DNA of 64,000 bases. Source: Antilocapra americana (lineage: Eukaryota > Chordata > Mammalia > Artiodactyla > Antilocapridae). The DNA lies in NCBI GenBank assembly GCA_007570785.1, contig ML660211.1, positions 5,058,463 through 5,122,462 of the forward strand, written 5' to 3'. Positions 1 through 11,044 of this stretch are shown in pieces. Within the stretch, counting starts at the first letter, position 1. The number at the start of each line of letters is the position of its first letter. Both the position numbers and the translations under genes were made by a program. The notes beneath the pieces were generated by a model. It searched no databases, had not been told where the DNA came from, and saw only the letters and a list, made by a program, of their open reading frames with translations.

Positions 1-489
1 ACACTATATAGATTTCTTTTAAAGAGTGAGACTGATCTGTTCTAAAATTGTTATTTGAAGTCAACCCTGAAGCTTAGCAGCATAAGGATTATTTCCATTT
101 AAATTTTGCTTTAAAATATCTTTTAATATGCTAAAGCCTTTTTATACAGAAAGAAAAATGCTTTTTTGTTTGTTTCCTGTGAAATTTTGAATAATTGGTC
201 AAGTAATAAGAGCATTCAGGGATCACATTTCTGAAACTCAGTTTTAGTACAGATATGTGACAATTGGTTGTAACTTAATTAGTGAATATTAAGTCAGTTT
301 TAGTAACAAAAGCTTTTTATTTTTTTTTTAATCTTGAAAGTAGACAAATCTTGACTGGGCCATTTTATTTAACTAAGACATTACATATACTTTTATCTCT
401 AAATCTGTTGAGTTTTCCTTTCCACTCTTAAGTAGTGTATTTAGCATGGATGTAAAGAAGCAGTGGTTCCCAAAACTTTTTTTTTTTTT
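1..489. other. Unannotated AT-rich DNA
   Basis: No gene, splice-bounded exon or recognisable repeat is seen. The stretch ends in an A/T run that abuts the target-site duplication of the first Bov-tA SINE. Confidence 0.5.
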
Positions 490-503
490 ATTTACAACTC
501 ATG

Positions 504-713
504 CTTGCTTGCTTAGTTGCTCAGTCTTGTCCAACTCTTTGCAACCCTTTGGATTGCAGCACACCAAGATCCTCTCTCCATGGGATTTTTCAGGCAAGAA
601 TACTGTAGTGGGTTGCCATTTCCTTCTCTAGGGGATCTTCCTGACTCAGGGATCAAACTTGCATCTCCTGTATCACAGGTGGATCTTTACCTGCTGAGCC
701 ATCAGGGAAGCTC
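504..713 (-). mobile_element. Bov-tA SINE, full length, with TSD
   Basis: The BOV-A body lies at the left (gcaagaatac, gggttgccatttcc) and the tRNA-Glu-derived head at the right (gagccatcagggaagctc on the plus strand), so the element is on the minus strand. A 14-bp direct repeat with one mismatch, atttacaactcatg at 490-503 and atttataactcatg at 714-727, brackets it as a target-site duplication. Open frames here are SINE-internal. Confidence 0.93.
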
Positions 714-1201
714 ATTTATAACTCATGGGGGTCACCAAAACTGTGGATGCCTACACTCCATCTCTAGAATATATTGCTTTATTTGTTATGGAATGGAACT
801 TGGATTGGGCTTATAAAAAATCCAGGTGACGCTAATGTATACCAAAAGCTTGAGAAGAGAACCACTGTTGTGGGGAAATAAGGTTTCCTTGTTGAAACTA
901 AATGATTACTGATTGATAAGTCTTCACTGTTTAGCCAGGGAGGTTGCATCCTAGAAATCAGCATGCTTATTTATATGTGCATTTAAATATCTTTAATTTC
1001 CAACCCAGTAGATCTTAAAAGTATCCCTACTACTGCTTGGGTTACAGATAAAAAATTCATAACCCCTAACATTTTCCTATTTGCACTTAAAAATCACTTT
1101 CCACTAAGGATAATATTTGAAAAATCCCATCCTATTTCTTTTTATTGAAAAGAACAGTTTTGTGGAGAGAAAAATATATTTAAGTATAATTAGATGATGA
1201 C
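714..1201. other. Unannotated DNA between two Bov-tA copies
   Basis: No coding evidence or assignable repeat is seen. Short frames at its left edge run out of the neighbouring SINE. Confidence 0.45.
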
Positions 1202-1214
1202 CAAGTTCATTTAT

Positions 1215-1434
1215 GGGCTTCCCTGGTGGCTCAGACAGTAAAGAATCTGACTGCAATGTGGGAGACCTGAGTTTGATCCTTGGGTTGGGAAGATCTTCTG
1301 GAGGAGGGCATAGTAGCCCACTCCAGTATTATGGCCTGGCCAATCCCATGGACAGAGCAGCCTAGTGGGCTACACTCTTTGGGGTCACAAAGAGTCAGAC
1401 ACGATTGAAGGACTAAGTGCAGCACAGCACACCA
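1215..1434 (+). mobile_element. Bov-tA SINE, full length, exact TSD
   Basis: It begins with the tRNA-Glu-like head (gggcttccctggtggctcag) and continues into the BOV-A body (ctccagtatt, atcccatggacagag, agagtcagacacgattgaa). The 13-bp sequence caagttcatttat is repeated exactly at 1202-1214 and 1435-1447, which fixes the ends. Confidence 0.95.
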
Positions 1435-1447
1435 CAAGTTCATTTAT

Positions 1448-2015
1448 AATGCAGAAATCATAGCATATTGAACATGAAACTTATTGTGTAGACTGCTTTT
1501 TTTTTTTAGGGAAATAAAAAAGCCCTTGGTTATTCCATGTTCCCTAATTCTCTTTATAAGTTACTTTCTTTCAGATTAAATTGATATTCTGAATTTTGAA
1601 AAACAAGTATTTGTATACTCTCCAGTAGAAGAAATACATAATCAGTGGTGGTGGAGGAGGGGCAGATTCTTTTGTCCTTCTATTAAGACTTCACCCAGGA
1701 GTTTGAAAGCTTGTGGTTGAGGAACACTGGAACCTGAGTCTTAACACCATACGTGCTTTTTACCAACTGTGAATTATTGTGCACACAATTTTACACTGAT
1801 AGTTTATTCATAAAATGAAAAACTTTACCTACTGAAGATACAAAGCTGTGATCAGACCCTAGACTCATCTACATCTTTAAAAATACAGAATCCTAGTTCC
1901 CTAGACACATTGAAACCTAAATTAGGGGAACTTTGTATTCTTTAACATATCTCTTTTCTGTTATCATACAACTTCCCCAAGGACCGTTTCTGAATTTAGA
2001 GAAAGTATATAGGTC
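1448..2015. other. Unannotated AT-rich DNA
   Basis: No supported gene or named repeat. It includes a T run near 1498 and a short GGTGGTGGAGGAGG patch near 1645. Confidence 0.45.
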
Positions 2016-2017
2016 AT

Positions 2018-2292
2018 TCATTGGAAGGATTGATGCTGAAGCTGAAACTTCAATATTTTGGGCACCTGATGTAAAGAACCAACTCACTGTAAAAGACCCT
2101 GATGCTGGCAAATGTTGAAGGTAAAGGAGAAGGAGGCAACAGAAGATGAGATGGTTGGATGGCATCATTGACTCAGTGGATATGAGTTTGAGCAAACTCC
2201 AGGAAATAGTGAAGGACAGGCAAGCCTGACATGCTACAGTTCTTGGGGTCACAAAGAGTTGGACATGACCTAGGGACTGAACAACAACAGTA
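2018..2292 (+). mobile_element. BovB LINE 3' end (ART2A-like)
   Basis: The sequence follows the BovB 3' end: gatgctgaagctgaaactt, then a degenerate lysine/arginine-coding stretch, gatgagatggttggatggc, and the terminal agagttggacatgacc and ctgaacaac tail. It is 5' truncated and shows indels. It carries only the extreme C-terminal ORF2 region and 3' tail. Confidence 0.88.
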
Positions 2293-2702
2293 CTGCTCAC
2301 ATAATGTGAAATTCTCCCCAGGCATATTTTATTAAGCACACCAATTGTAATTATGTATTTTATTAGAATGTGAGGCACTAAAGATTAAAATATGAAATAA
2401 AATTGTGTCTTTGAAAGACACTCAGGATAGTGCTTATACAAATAACAGTAAATGAATGCTGTGCCAGTACCAAAAACAGTCGTTTATGGTTACTGACCTT
2501 TTGGATCACAGCTCCAAAGATTTCACCATCTACTATAGTGGAAGATGTGGCTTTCTTTATTGTACTTCATGCACACATTTTTTGGCCTGAGTCTGTGAGA
2601 AGAGTATGTGTTTCACACATGTATTTGAAATAATTTTACTTTCAAATATGATTTTAAAGGGTATTTCTTTCATTTATAGATGAGATATTTCTGTTATACT
2701 CA
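2293..2702. other. Unannotated DNA
   Basis: No gene or recognisable repeat. A 67-codon open frame at 2430-2633 has no splice context or motif. Confidence 0.45.
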
Positions 2703-2988
2703 TTGTTGTTGTTCAGTAACTAAGTTGTGTCCAAATCTTTGCGACCCCATGAACTACAGCATGTCAGGCTTCCCTGACCTTCACTATCTCCTGGAATTTG
2801 CTCAAACTCATATCCATTGAGTCAGTGATGCCATCTAACCGTCTCATCCTTTGTCATCCCCTTGTCCTCTTGCCCTCAATCTTTCCTCTTGCCCCAGCAT
2901 CAGGATCCTTTCCAATGAGTCAGCTGTTCGCATCAGGTGGCCAAAGTATTGAAGCTTCAGCTTCAACATCAGCCCTTCTTCTTTCAAT
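2703..2988 (-). mobile_element. BovB 3' end (ART2A-like), minus strand
   Basis: The plus strand reads as the reverse complement of the BovB tail: ctttgcgaccccatgaact, tccattgagtcagtgatgcc, caatgagtcagctgttcgc, tcagcttcaacatcagccc. It abuts a second SINE directly at its right end, so the two copies form one composite block. Confidence 0.87.
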
Positions 2989-3299
2989 GTGAAAGTAAAA
3001 GTCACTCAGTCATGTCCAACTCTTTGCGACCCCATGGACTAGCCAGTCCATGGAGTTCTTCAGGCCAGAATATTGGAGTGGGTATCTTTTCCCTTCTCCA
3101 GGGGATCTTCCCAACCCAGGGATCAAACCTAGGTCTCCTGCATCACAGGTGGATTCCTTACCAGCTGAGGCGCAGAGGAAGCCAAGAATACTGGAGTGGG
3201 TAGCCAATCCTTCTCAGCTGACCTTCCTGACCCAGGAATCAAACTGGTGTCTCCTGCACTGCAGATAGATTCTTTACCAACTGAGCTATCAAGGAAGTC
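2989..3299 (-). mobile_element. Compound Bov-tA SINE with duplicated head segment
   Basis: A minus-strand Bov-tA (ccaactctttgcgacccca, ggggatcttcccaacccagg, ggattccttaccagctgag) is followed at once by a second partial unit (aatactggagtgggtagcc, ctgacccaggaatcaaac, ttctttaccaactgagcta). Two tRNA-derived heads therefore lie in tandem behind one body, either from a dimeric source or from a head-into-tail insertion. Confidence 0.8.
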
Positions 3300-3923
3300 C
3301 CTCCTTCCTCTTTGGGTAACCCTAATTAACTCCACTAGTTTCATGTTTTTTTACAGCTATATTTCAGGGTCCTAATCTTTGAATTTGAGTGTTATAATCT
3401 AATAGATGGCATAATGTAAGTTCAAGATAATAAGAAAAATGAAAGACAGTGGTGTGTACACTATTTCTATTCATTTTGCACATTCATAATCTCTTTAATG
3501 ATAACCCCTGAAAATCAAGTAGATAGATTGCTTCACCAGCTTAGTCAGCTTTCTACCAATCCGAAATTTACAAATAAGGTAATATCTCAGAGATTCGGGT
3601 TTTTTGCTATTTTTTTTTTCAGTAAATGTGGCTTTGAGAAAATTAATGAAGAAATTAATTAATACAAGGGCTTGGCAGTACTTTTTTCTCTTATTCCTAT
3701 TAAAACTTGGAGTTCATCTAAAACTCCAGATTTATTATATGAAACAAACATAAGTTTGCGTAAGATGTGTAAAAAGTGGCAGACAGGCTGGGGATCAGAG
3801 GCCATGAGGAACAATACAGCCTTAAATCCTATATTTTTATTATTTTCATTGTTCAATATTTTCCTTTTATTTTTCTATGACTTTATATGTCAGATAACTA
3901 GATGACCAGCTCTCCAGAAACAT
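3300..3923. other. Unannotated AT-rich DNA
   Basis: No supported gene. Overlapping frames on both strands near 3660-3900 lack splice context and motifs and read as chance frames. Confidence 0.4.
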
Positions 3924-3936
3924 GAATACATCAATG

Positions 3937-4269
3937 TATGTGTGTGCTCAATCCCTCAGCTGTAGCCAACTCTTTCTGACCACATGGACTATAGCCTTCC
4001 AGGCCCCTATGTCCATGAAATTTTCCAGGCAAGAATACTGAAGTGGGTTTTCATTTTCTTCTTCAGGGGATCTTCCCAACCGAGGGATCAAACCTGCCTT
4101 TCCTGTGCCTTCTGAATTGGCGTGCATGCATGCTAAGTCACTTCAGTCATATCAGAGTCTTTATTACTCCATGGACTGTAGCCTTCCAGGCTTCTCTGCC
4201 CATGGGAGAATCTGTCCAATCTGAACTAGCAGGCAGAATCTTTACCCATTGCACCACCTGGGAAGCTCA
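3937..4269 (-). mobile_element. Bov-tA SINE interrupted by a second BOV-A copy
   Basis: The outer minus-strand Bov-tA has its body at 3940-4115 and resumes with the tRNA head (atctttacccattgcaccacc, gggaagctc) near 4230-4267. Between them sits a second BOV-A body (ctaagtcacttcagtcatat, ctccatggactgtagcctt). The outer element is bracketed by the exact 13-bp repeat gaatacatcaatg at 3924-3936 and 4270-4282. Confidence 0.88.
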
Positions 4270-4339
4270 GAATACATCAATGGGTGGGGACAAAAGAAAC
4301 CCCAAGAAAACTGCTCTCTTTAGCAGAGAAAGGCCAACC

Positions 4340-6660
4340 TGGAAAGAGAAAACTTTTAGACAATAAACACCATTCCTGCTCCTGCCAAATGCCTCAGGAA
4401 AACCTGCAGCCCTAACTTACCTCTGCCAACAAATGCCAAGTGTTGATTTGTTGATTTCTAGATTTCTGTGATGAAGTTATTTAGCACCCCCACCACTCCC
4501 TCCATAAACTGATGTCATAAAAAACCAAGTAGAGAGCCTGGACTTTCAGTCCTGCTGAGTGACAGTGATTACCCTCACTTCCATGGCGTCAGAGGCTACC
4601 TAAGGAGGAGTCAGAACTTTACCACCAAGGGAGCAAGAAGCCCAAGGCCCTGTACTGTCAGGGGAGGTTAATTGTAGAGTAATGATGAGTCCCCAGTTCC
4701 CTCATATTAGGATTTTATCAGGAAAGGTGTCATTGGAAACCTGAGATCCACCCCCCTTCTAGCAGTAAGGGGAAGCCCTTTTTTCCAGGGGCTTCCGTGT
4801 ATTGCAAGATTGAAACTTGGACTTCACCTTGACCTGGCATTAGTAAAGCGATGCCCTTCTTTGCTTGAGCAGTGTCAGAAGTGACCTTCTAAAACACATT
4901 TAAATAAGACCCAGTGGTTCCTAGCATAATATTCAGAAGACTCCTGTTTCAATTGAAACTAGTTATCATAGGAAATACCAGAAGATTTCAAGTTGAATGA
5001 AAAAAGATCATTAATAAATACCAACAGCAAGCTGATACAGATTTATCTGAGAAGGATTTTAAAGGGGCCATAACAAAATGTTTCAGTGAACAGTTAGGAA
5101 CTTGATTGAAACAAACAAAACTATACAGAGTCTCAGACTGAAGTTAAGCGAACTACTAAGGTAGAGGTGATACATTTCTTACAAGACTGTCTTAACTTTT
5201 GACACCAATTGCAAGTCTGGAAGTTTCCCCAAACTACCCTCACTTTTGGAATGTAAGGACTCAGAGATGTCAGTGAAAGTTACTATACTCATGGTTATAC
5301 TGATGGTCACACATTATCACAAGAAAAGGATACATTTAGCCAGGAAATAGGCATATAGGACAGAGTCCAAGGAATTACTAGACTTGGGTCTTCTTTGCCC
5401 TCTCCCTGCAGAGTCAGGGCATGTTACTTTCCTTGCATTGGTTTGTGACAATATATATGGTGTATCATCAGTCATGGAAACTCATCTGAGCCTCTGAGTT
5501 TAGTTTTTATTGGGGGCTCCATCACATAGGCACAAATGATTAATTGATTGCCTATGTAGTTAATCTCAGTCTCCAGGACAACTGATACTGTGTGTTCCAA
5601 AGTCCCCACAGTACATTATATTGTTGATTTTTCTAGTGTGTCAGACCCCTTCCTAAATAACCCTGTAGACTATTTAACACAACCAATGGCCCCCAGGCAA
5701 AAAGACATTCCTAACCGGCATGACACAGATTACATCCCAAGAGCTGAGAGCAAAGACTAGACCTCTTTTTTGGCAAAGATAAGTTTTTGTTGTTGTTACA
5801 TCCTCTGCAAAGAAATAAAAGTTATCAACAGAAGACCAAATGGGAATTTTATAAATGAAAGTTATAATAACTACAACAAAGCATAGATAAGTTCATAACT
5901 GAATATAGAAGAAAGAAAAAAGTCAATGGACTGCAAGATAGAATACTATAAATTACTGAATCTAAAAGCAAGATAGACAACATAGAGTAAAAAAGTTAAG
6001 TTAAAAAAAAAAAAAAAAGCAGAGCTCCAAGGAACTGTAGTGCTCTAACAAAAGATTTACCTTTCATGTCATTGGAGACCTGCAAGGAAAGAGAGAGAGT
6101 GAGCATTATTCAAACATGTTGTAAATGAAAATTTTCCTAATTTTCCAAAAATATAAAGTTATCAGATCAAGAAGCTGGAAAAAAGCCCCAAACAGAATGG
6201 ACACACACACAAAAAATCTATACCAAGGACATCAGAGTAAAAATTCTGAAAGCTAAAGGCAAATGTAATGTCTTGAAAACAGCAGGGGAGAAATAACGCC
6301 TTTCTTAAGGGGGTATAGCTTGAATGACTTCTTTTGAAAACTATGGAAACAGAGAAAGCGATACAACTCTTTTCCAATGGTGATGGAAAAGAAAGGCTAA
6401 CCAGGATTCAACAGCCAGGAAAAAATACATTTCAAGGACTAAGGAATTTCAAGAAATTCTCAGGTCAAGGAAAATTAAGGTAATTTATCATCAACATAAC
6501 AACCCAAAATGATTGCTAATGAAATTTCTCTAAACAGAAAGAAAAATATAAAATAACTAATCAAAAATCTAAGAGAAAAAAAACAGAGAGATTAAAAATA
6601 TAAGTAAACTTTTACACTTGAGTTTTCTAAGTTATGTTTGATAGCTAAAAAAAATTTCTA
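4340..6660 (+). mobile_element. Ancient L1-related ORF1 region (L1M or HAL1-like)
   Basis: Several blocks match the ORF1 region of old mammalian L1 on the plus strand. These include the stretch near 4980-5110 (gacaaggattttaaag-type motif), the aggaactgtag..ctctaacaaaagat block near 6035, the gatcaagaagctgg..ccccaaacag block near 6165, the gaaagctaaaggcaaa..cttgaaaacagcag block near 6245, and the gattcaacagccagg block near 6400. No long frame survives. The LTR-like sequence at 5160-5790 interrupts it. The match is by eye, so the subfamily is not fixed. Confidence 0.68.
5160..5790. mobile_element. LTR-like insert within the ancient L1
   Basis: The L1 ORF1 homology stops near 5155 and resumes near 5800. 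The 630-bp sequence between has the feel of an ancient solo LTR, including an attgggggctccatcacatag patch near 5510. The family cannot be named and no target-site duplication was recognised. Confidence 0.38.
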
Positions 6661-6724
6661 TTACTGTCTGATGTGAGTTTCCATGTATGTAGGGAAAATG
6701 TATGAGAATTATACTGTAAAAGAG

Positions 6725-6856
6725 GAGTCAGTTCAGTTTAGTCAGTTGTGTCTGACCCTTTGTGACCCCATGGACTGCAGTGTGCCAGGCTTCCCTGTCC
6801 ATCACCAATTCCTGGAGCTTGCTCAAAATCATGTCCGTTGAGTCGGTGATGCCAAA
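6725..6856 (-). mobile_element. Short BovB/ART2A 3' fragment
   Basis: The reverse complement of the BovB tail is present (gtgaccccatggactgcag, ttccctgtccatcacc, gtccgttgagtcggtgatg) but stops after about 130 bp. The insertion is strongly 5' truncated. Confidence 0.88.
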
Positions 6857-7179
6857 GAAGAGGAAAAGAACTTAAAGAGGAGGTAATGTTTCTACACTCC
6901 CTTTACTGGCCAAATATCCACACTAGTACACTGTAATAAGTTATATAATATGATACTTAACGCAACTATTTTAAATAGGTCTATGCATAGAGATACTTTC
7001 AAATACTACAGAAAAGAATCAAAATAAAATTCTAAGCTATGTCTATGCAATGCACAGAAAGGCAGTAAAAACAAAAAGTAAAAACACGGCACAAAAAAGA
7101 AAATAAAAATAAAGTGGTATGGTCAGGCCTTCACAGATCATCAATAATTTCACGAAATATAAATAGTTCTCTTTATGTG

Positions 7180-7630
7180 TATTAGACAAACACTGTAAAT
7201 AACTATAAGCCCATCATCAGTTGATTGGTTAAGCCAATGCAGCACATTCGCATCAGTGTTCTACTCACCATTAGCAGGGCATGAGTGATCCATACTGGTC
7301 TACATGATTACTTGGCTAAATCTTGAGGGCATAGTGCTAAATGAAAAACAAGACAGTTTCAGTAAATCACATGTTGTCTAATTCCATTTGCATAACATTT
7401 TCAAAATGACATATTAGAGAAAAAAATGGTTAGTGTCTGCCAGGGGTTAGGGATGGTCAGAGAAAGAGAAACCGGTTGATTATAAAGGTGCAGAAGGAAG
7501 GATATTTTGCAGTAAGAGGTTAATTCTGTATCTCACTTGTGGTGGTGATTAATATATGTAGTCTTCTGAGAAAATAACACAGAACTTCATACACACACAT
7601 TATTCCAGTGTCATTGTTCTGGTTTTGGCA
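7180..7630 (+). mobile_element. 3' end of the ancient L1-related element
   Basis: The sequence follows the old L1M 3' end: aaatcttgagggcatagtgct near 7318, an attccatttgcataacatttt block near 7381, the ctgccaggggttagggatgg block near 7437, and a cttgtggtggtgatta block near 7536. It is collinear with the ORF1-like block upstream, but the long ORF2 between them is absent. Confidence 0.7.
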
Positions 7631-7657
7631 CTGTGCTGTATTAATATAAAATGCAAT

Positions 7658-7887
7658 TGTGTGTGTGTATGCTCAGTCATTCAGTCGTTTCTGACTCTTT
7701 GCTATCACAGGGACTGTAGACTACTAGGCTCCTCTGTCCATGGAATTTTCCAGGCAAGAATACAGAAGTGGGTTGCCATTTCCTACTCCAGGAAATCTTC
7801 TCAACCCGGGAATGTCAAATTTGAGTCTCTTGCATCTCCTGCACTGCCAATTTTTCTTTTTTACCCACCATGCCACCTGGGAAGCCC
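7658..7887 (-). mobile_element. Bov-tA SINE with imperfect TSD
   Basis: A minus-strand Bov-tA: ctctgtccatggaattttcc, gcaagaatacagaagtgg, and the tRNA-derived head ending ccacctgggaagccc. The flanks aaaatgcaat (7648-7657) and aaaatgtaat (7888-7897) form a 10-bp duplication with one mismatch. Confidence 0.9.
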
Positions 7888-7988
7888 AAAATGTAATCAT
7901 TAGGAGACACTAAATAAAAAGGTATACAAGAGTCACTCTGTACAAATATATAACTTCATATGAATTTTTATTATTTTAACATTGAAAG

Positions 7989-8145
7989 TTGGGAATTCCC
8001 CAGTGGTCCAGTGGTAAGGGCTCTGTGCTTCCTCTGCTGGGGGCCCATGTTTGATCCCTGGTTGGGGAACTAAGATCCTACAAGCCACACAGTTTGGACA
8101 AAAAATTTAAAGAAAAGAATAAAAATAAATAAATAAAACAGTTAA
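7989..8145 (+). mobile_element. CHR-1-type SINE (cetartiodactyl tRNA-Glu SINE)
   Basis: It starts with a tRNA-derived head (gggaattccccagtggtcca, gtttgatccctggttgggg) that passes directly into aactaagatcctacaag and an A-rich tail ending in AAAT repeats. There is no BOV-A body. This matches the older CHR-1 SINE of cetartiodactyls rather than Bov-tA. Confidence 0.8.
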
Positions 8146-9035
8146 AGAAAGGATATTTAGTATTAAATAGCATTGTGTAAAAGTTTTCATCTTTTTACAC
8201 ATTTATATTTTATATTTAAATTATATTGGTAATACCTTATTTCTAAGATTATTGAAAAATCAATTGGGGTTAGACTCTTTTTTTTTTTGCTAATATTGAG
8301 TAGCAGATTCTAAATGATTTGTTAAATAAATTTAGGAGCTAATTCATAAACCTCACAAATCTTCTCAGGTGGCCTCTTACTATGACGTATGAGAATATAT
8401 AACTTTGCTGGATTTCTTACCTGTCCTGCGGCAATTCTTAGACTTCTAAAGACATGTTCATATACCATAAGGGTTAGATCTAGTTTCCTAATGCAGAAGC
8501 TAATTACTCTGTTTTCAAAAGATAATAAAACTTATTTTACCCCAAGAGGCCCAAGTAGTCACAGCTCACAGCTCACTCTAATTTCCTCACTTAAGCCTCA
8601 AAGGGCCAGGAAGACAGCAGGGACTATATCCTTGGGTCTGTACTTTTCAAGGAGAGAAAAAGATCTAGAATTTGAACATATTCTAGGCTGGGAAAAAATA
8701 ATATAAAATTTGAGTACAGAAGGCTAGTTGGTTCCTGGAGATATCTCACACACATACAAAAGAGTTGAAGTTCAGGCTCAAGCTCATGTATTTCCAAGGA
8801 GACCTTTAGATTAGGGAAGGGGACCGCTGTCTCCTTTCTCTTTCTAAGTAGAAAGAGCCATTTATCTTGGTACCTGATCTATGAGAGTATTGGGATACTT
8901 GTGGGGGAAAAAACTGCATTACCTTTAATCATGTCTCCCCAGAAGTAAGGACTGAGGCAAAGAGAAGCATACTAGTGTTATGTGTTATAAAATATTTCAT
9001 AAAAGAACAAGAATACCTAGTGTTTAAGGTAAAAA
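8146..9035. other. Unannotated DNA
   Basis: A T run at about 8278-8289 and AT-rich sequence are present. A 105-codon open frame at 8389-8706 has no splice context, signal or domain and is treated as chance. Confidence 0.4.
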
Positions 9036-9039
9036 TAAC

Positions 9040-9195
9040 AATACATATTACAATCTAACATTACTCCACTTTATAGAACAGATTTGTGACAGAGAAGGTA
9101 AATAACCTTCCCCAAGGTCATAGCATTTCTGGAGGACAATATGGGAACTAAAGCCTAGATGCCTTGGCTTTAGAAGCTATTCACTGAGCTCCCAT
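9040..9195 (+). mobile_element. MIR SINE remnant
   Basis: The order ctttatagaacagatttg, aaccttccccaaggtcatag and gggaactaaagcctagatg matches the MIR core and 3' region (the 'cccaaggtcacacag' block) in the plus orientation, with the divergence expected of a mammal-wide SINE. Confidence 0.6.
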
Positions 9196-10625
9196 CCTAT
9201 AACAGAGAAAGGAGAAATTTAATTTAGCGAGATTACAAACTAATGTTAGATAAGGTATCCAAGTCTTTTTCAAGCAGATCTGTTTTTCTACAAGGATGAT
9301 TCACTTTATTTGCAAAGTAAATCTTATCTTGTTTTCTCTTTAGGGAATTTGTAATTAGATGAATGAAAATTCAGGATTCTTTTTAATAATTTAAAAGGAA
9401 ATAGAGTGTTAACACTCACCACTTTTTGTCAGGGATAGGATGTGGGTTGAAGAATGTGGACACAAAGACATGCCAAAATCTGGGTTGCCATAACTATTCA
9501 GAGACCTGGGAATATCACATTTAAGATTACAAACAGTCTCTGGGAGTTCTCAATATAATTATGTTTTCCTTATTATTTTGCATGGGTGTTAATTGCCTGC
9601 TAGTAATTAACTTCCCATGTGACTGTCAAGAAATGTAATCAATAGTAAGAGCCCAGGGACCAGACTGTCATGGCTTCTGTGGCCAGTATCCTCTTCTCAC
9701 CCCTGGCAAGGTGTTTCTGTTATAATAAAAGGAACAGGTGCAAATGTACAAGGTTACTTCAGCAAGCCACCAGCAAAATCAGTGCATCTCATAGTTCTGA
9801 AATTAAAATATAGCCAATCAGAACTTTGAAATATAATTGCCTCATTTTCAAACTTAAATACATTATGAGCCTCCTGCCAGTGCTGCACCTGGCAAATCTA
9901 CTTATTAAAGTGGTGGAGAGAAGAGTTTGCTGAGACGTTTTAAATAGTATGCTGACATTGTAATAAAAGAAAGGAAAAAGGTAGGCATGATCTAATTCTC
10001 CTGATGTCTGCTCCATTTAATAGATCCTGTTATTCCCGTAAAGCCAGTAACCAAATTTTATACATAGAAATATTTCACGTAATATTGTGTACAAAGTAAA
10101 ACCTTCTGAATTTAAATATATGACCTCCTGTATAGTTCTTAAATCTCTCCTGACTTTTTTATTACTCTGATATTGTTTTATCATTTAACTCACCTAATAT
10201 GTTTAGTATTCCTTTTAGAGCAAATCTGTTTTCTTTCATCTCCGTAGTGGTTGTCAGTGCATTTATAGATACTTATGTAACTAGTGGGTAGGGGCTGTGA
10301 GAAAGATGAAATTCTGTCTGTGCCGAAGTCCTGGCAAAACAATCATAGGTGTTCTGAGATGTGATTAATCTTCCTCAGTAAGTAAGGAAGATACAGAACC
10401 AGAGTTCAGATTTTTGACATCAATATTTTTACCTAATTCTTTGGATATTTTCTCTGCTCTTTCTTAGGTGCCATAGATTATAATAAAGTATTGGATTTTT
10501 GATTGACAAAAATTAGTACTTACAATGTGGGATAATATAATTTAGCTTATACAAAAGGCAGTTACACTGAGTAAATAACTTTACAATCCAAATGGTTTTA
10601 GTACGAGGAATAATCACAACATACA
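9196..10625. other. Unannotated DNA
   Basis: No gene, no recent repeat and no splice-bounded frame. A 75-codon frame on the minus strand at 9789-10016 lacks support. Confidence 0.4.
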
Positions 10626-10629
10626 ATCC

Positions 10630-10745
10630 ATTCCAATATTCTTGCCTGGAGAATCCTCATGGACAGAGGAGCCTGGAGGACTATATTCCATGGGGTTGCA
10701 AAGAGTTGGACACACATGAGTGATTAAGCACAGCACACACACAGA
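10630..10745 (+). mobile_element. BOV-A monomer fragment
   Basis: Only the 3' half of a BOV-A body is present (ccaatattcttgcctggag, catggacagaggagcctgg, aaagagttggacacacatga). Its tail runs into a CA microsatellite. No tRNA head is present. Confidence 0.85.
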
Positions 10746-10756
10746 TAATCCCATCA

Positions 10757-10782
10757 AACACACACACACACACACACACACA
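10757..10782. repeat. (CA)n microsatellite
   Basis: An uninterrupted CA run of about 12 units sits just past the BOV-A tail. It probably grew from the CA-rich tail of the SINE. Confidence 0.93.
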
Positions 10783-10956
10783 ATATGTGATCACAATAAT
10801 ACAGATGTAAGAAAGAAAAATAAACACATACAGAGTGTAGGAAAGGTCACCAATCTAAATATAAAATGGGGAAACATAATGTGTATCAAAGTACTAGATG
10901 CAAACAGTCACACATGATGCCACATCATGCTACATGATTTAGGAACTTCAGGTCCA

Positions 10957-11044
10957 TAGTATTGATTTGACCAAAGAGCTAGTTCAGGTTTCCCATAAGA
11001 TAGTACAGAAAAACCTGAACAAACTTTTTGGCAACCCAATACTA
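10957..11044. mobile_element. Palindromic mariner-type MITE
   Basis: The left arm (tagtattgatttgaccaaag, then ttcaggttt) and the reverse complement of the right arm (tagtattgggttgccaaaaa, then ttcaggttt) match over about 35 bp. The whole 88-bp unit can therefore fold into a hairpin with a very short loop. The ends fall at TA, the mariner target. The 'aactttttggc..aaccca' arm is typical of ruminant mariner terminal repeats. Confidence 0.75.
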
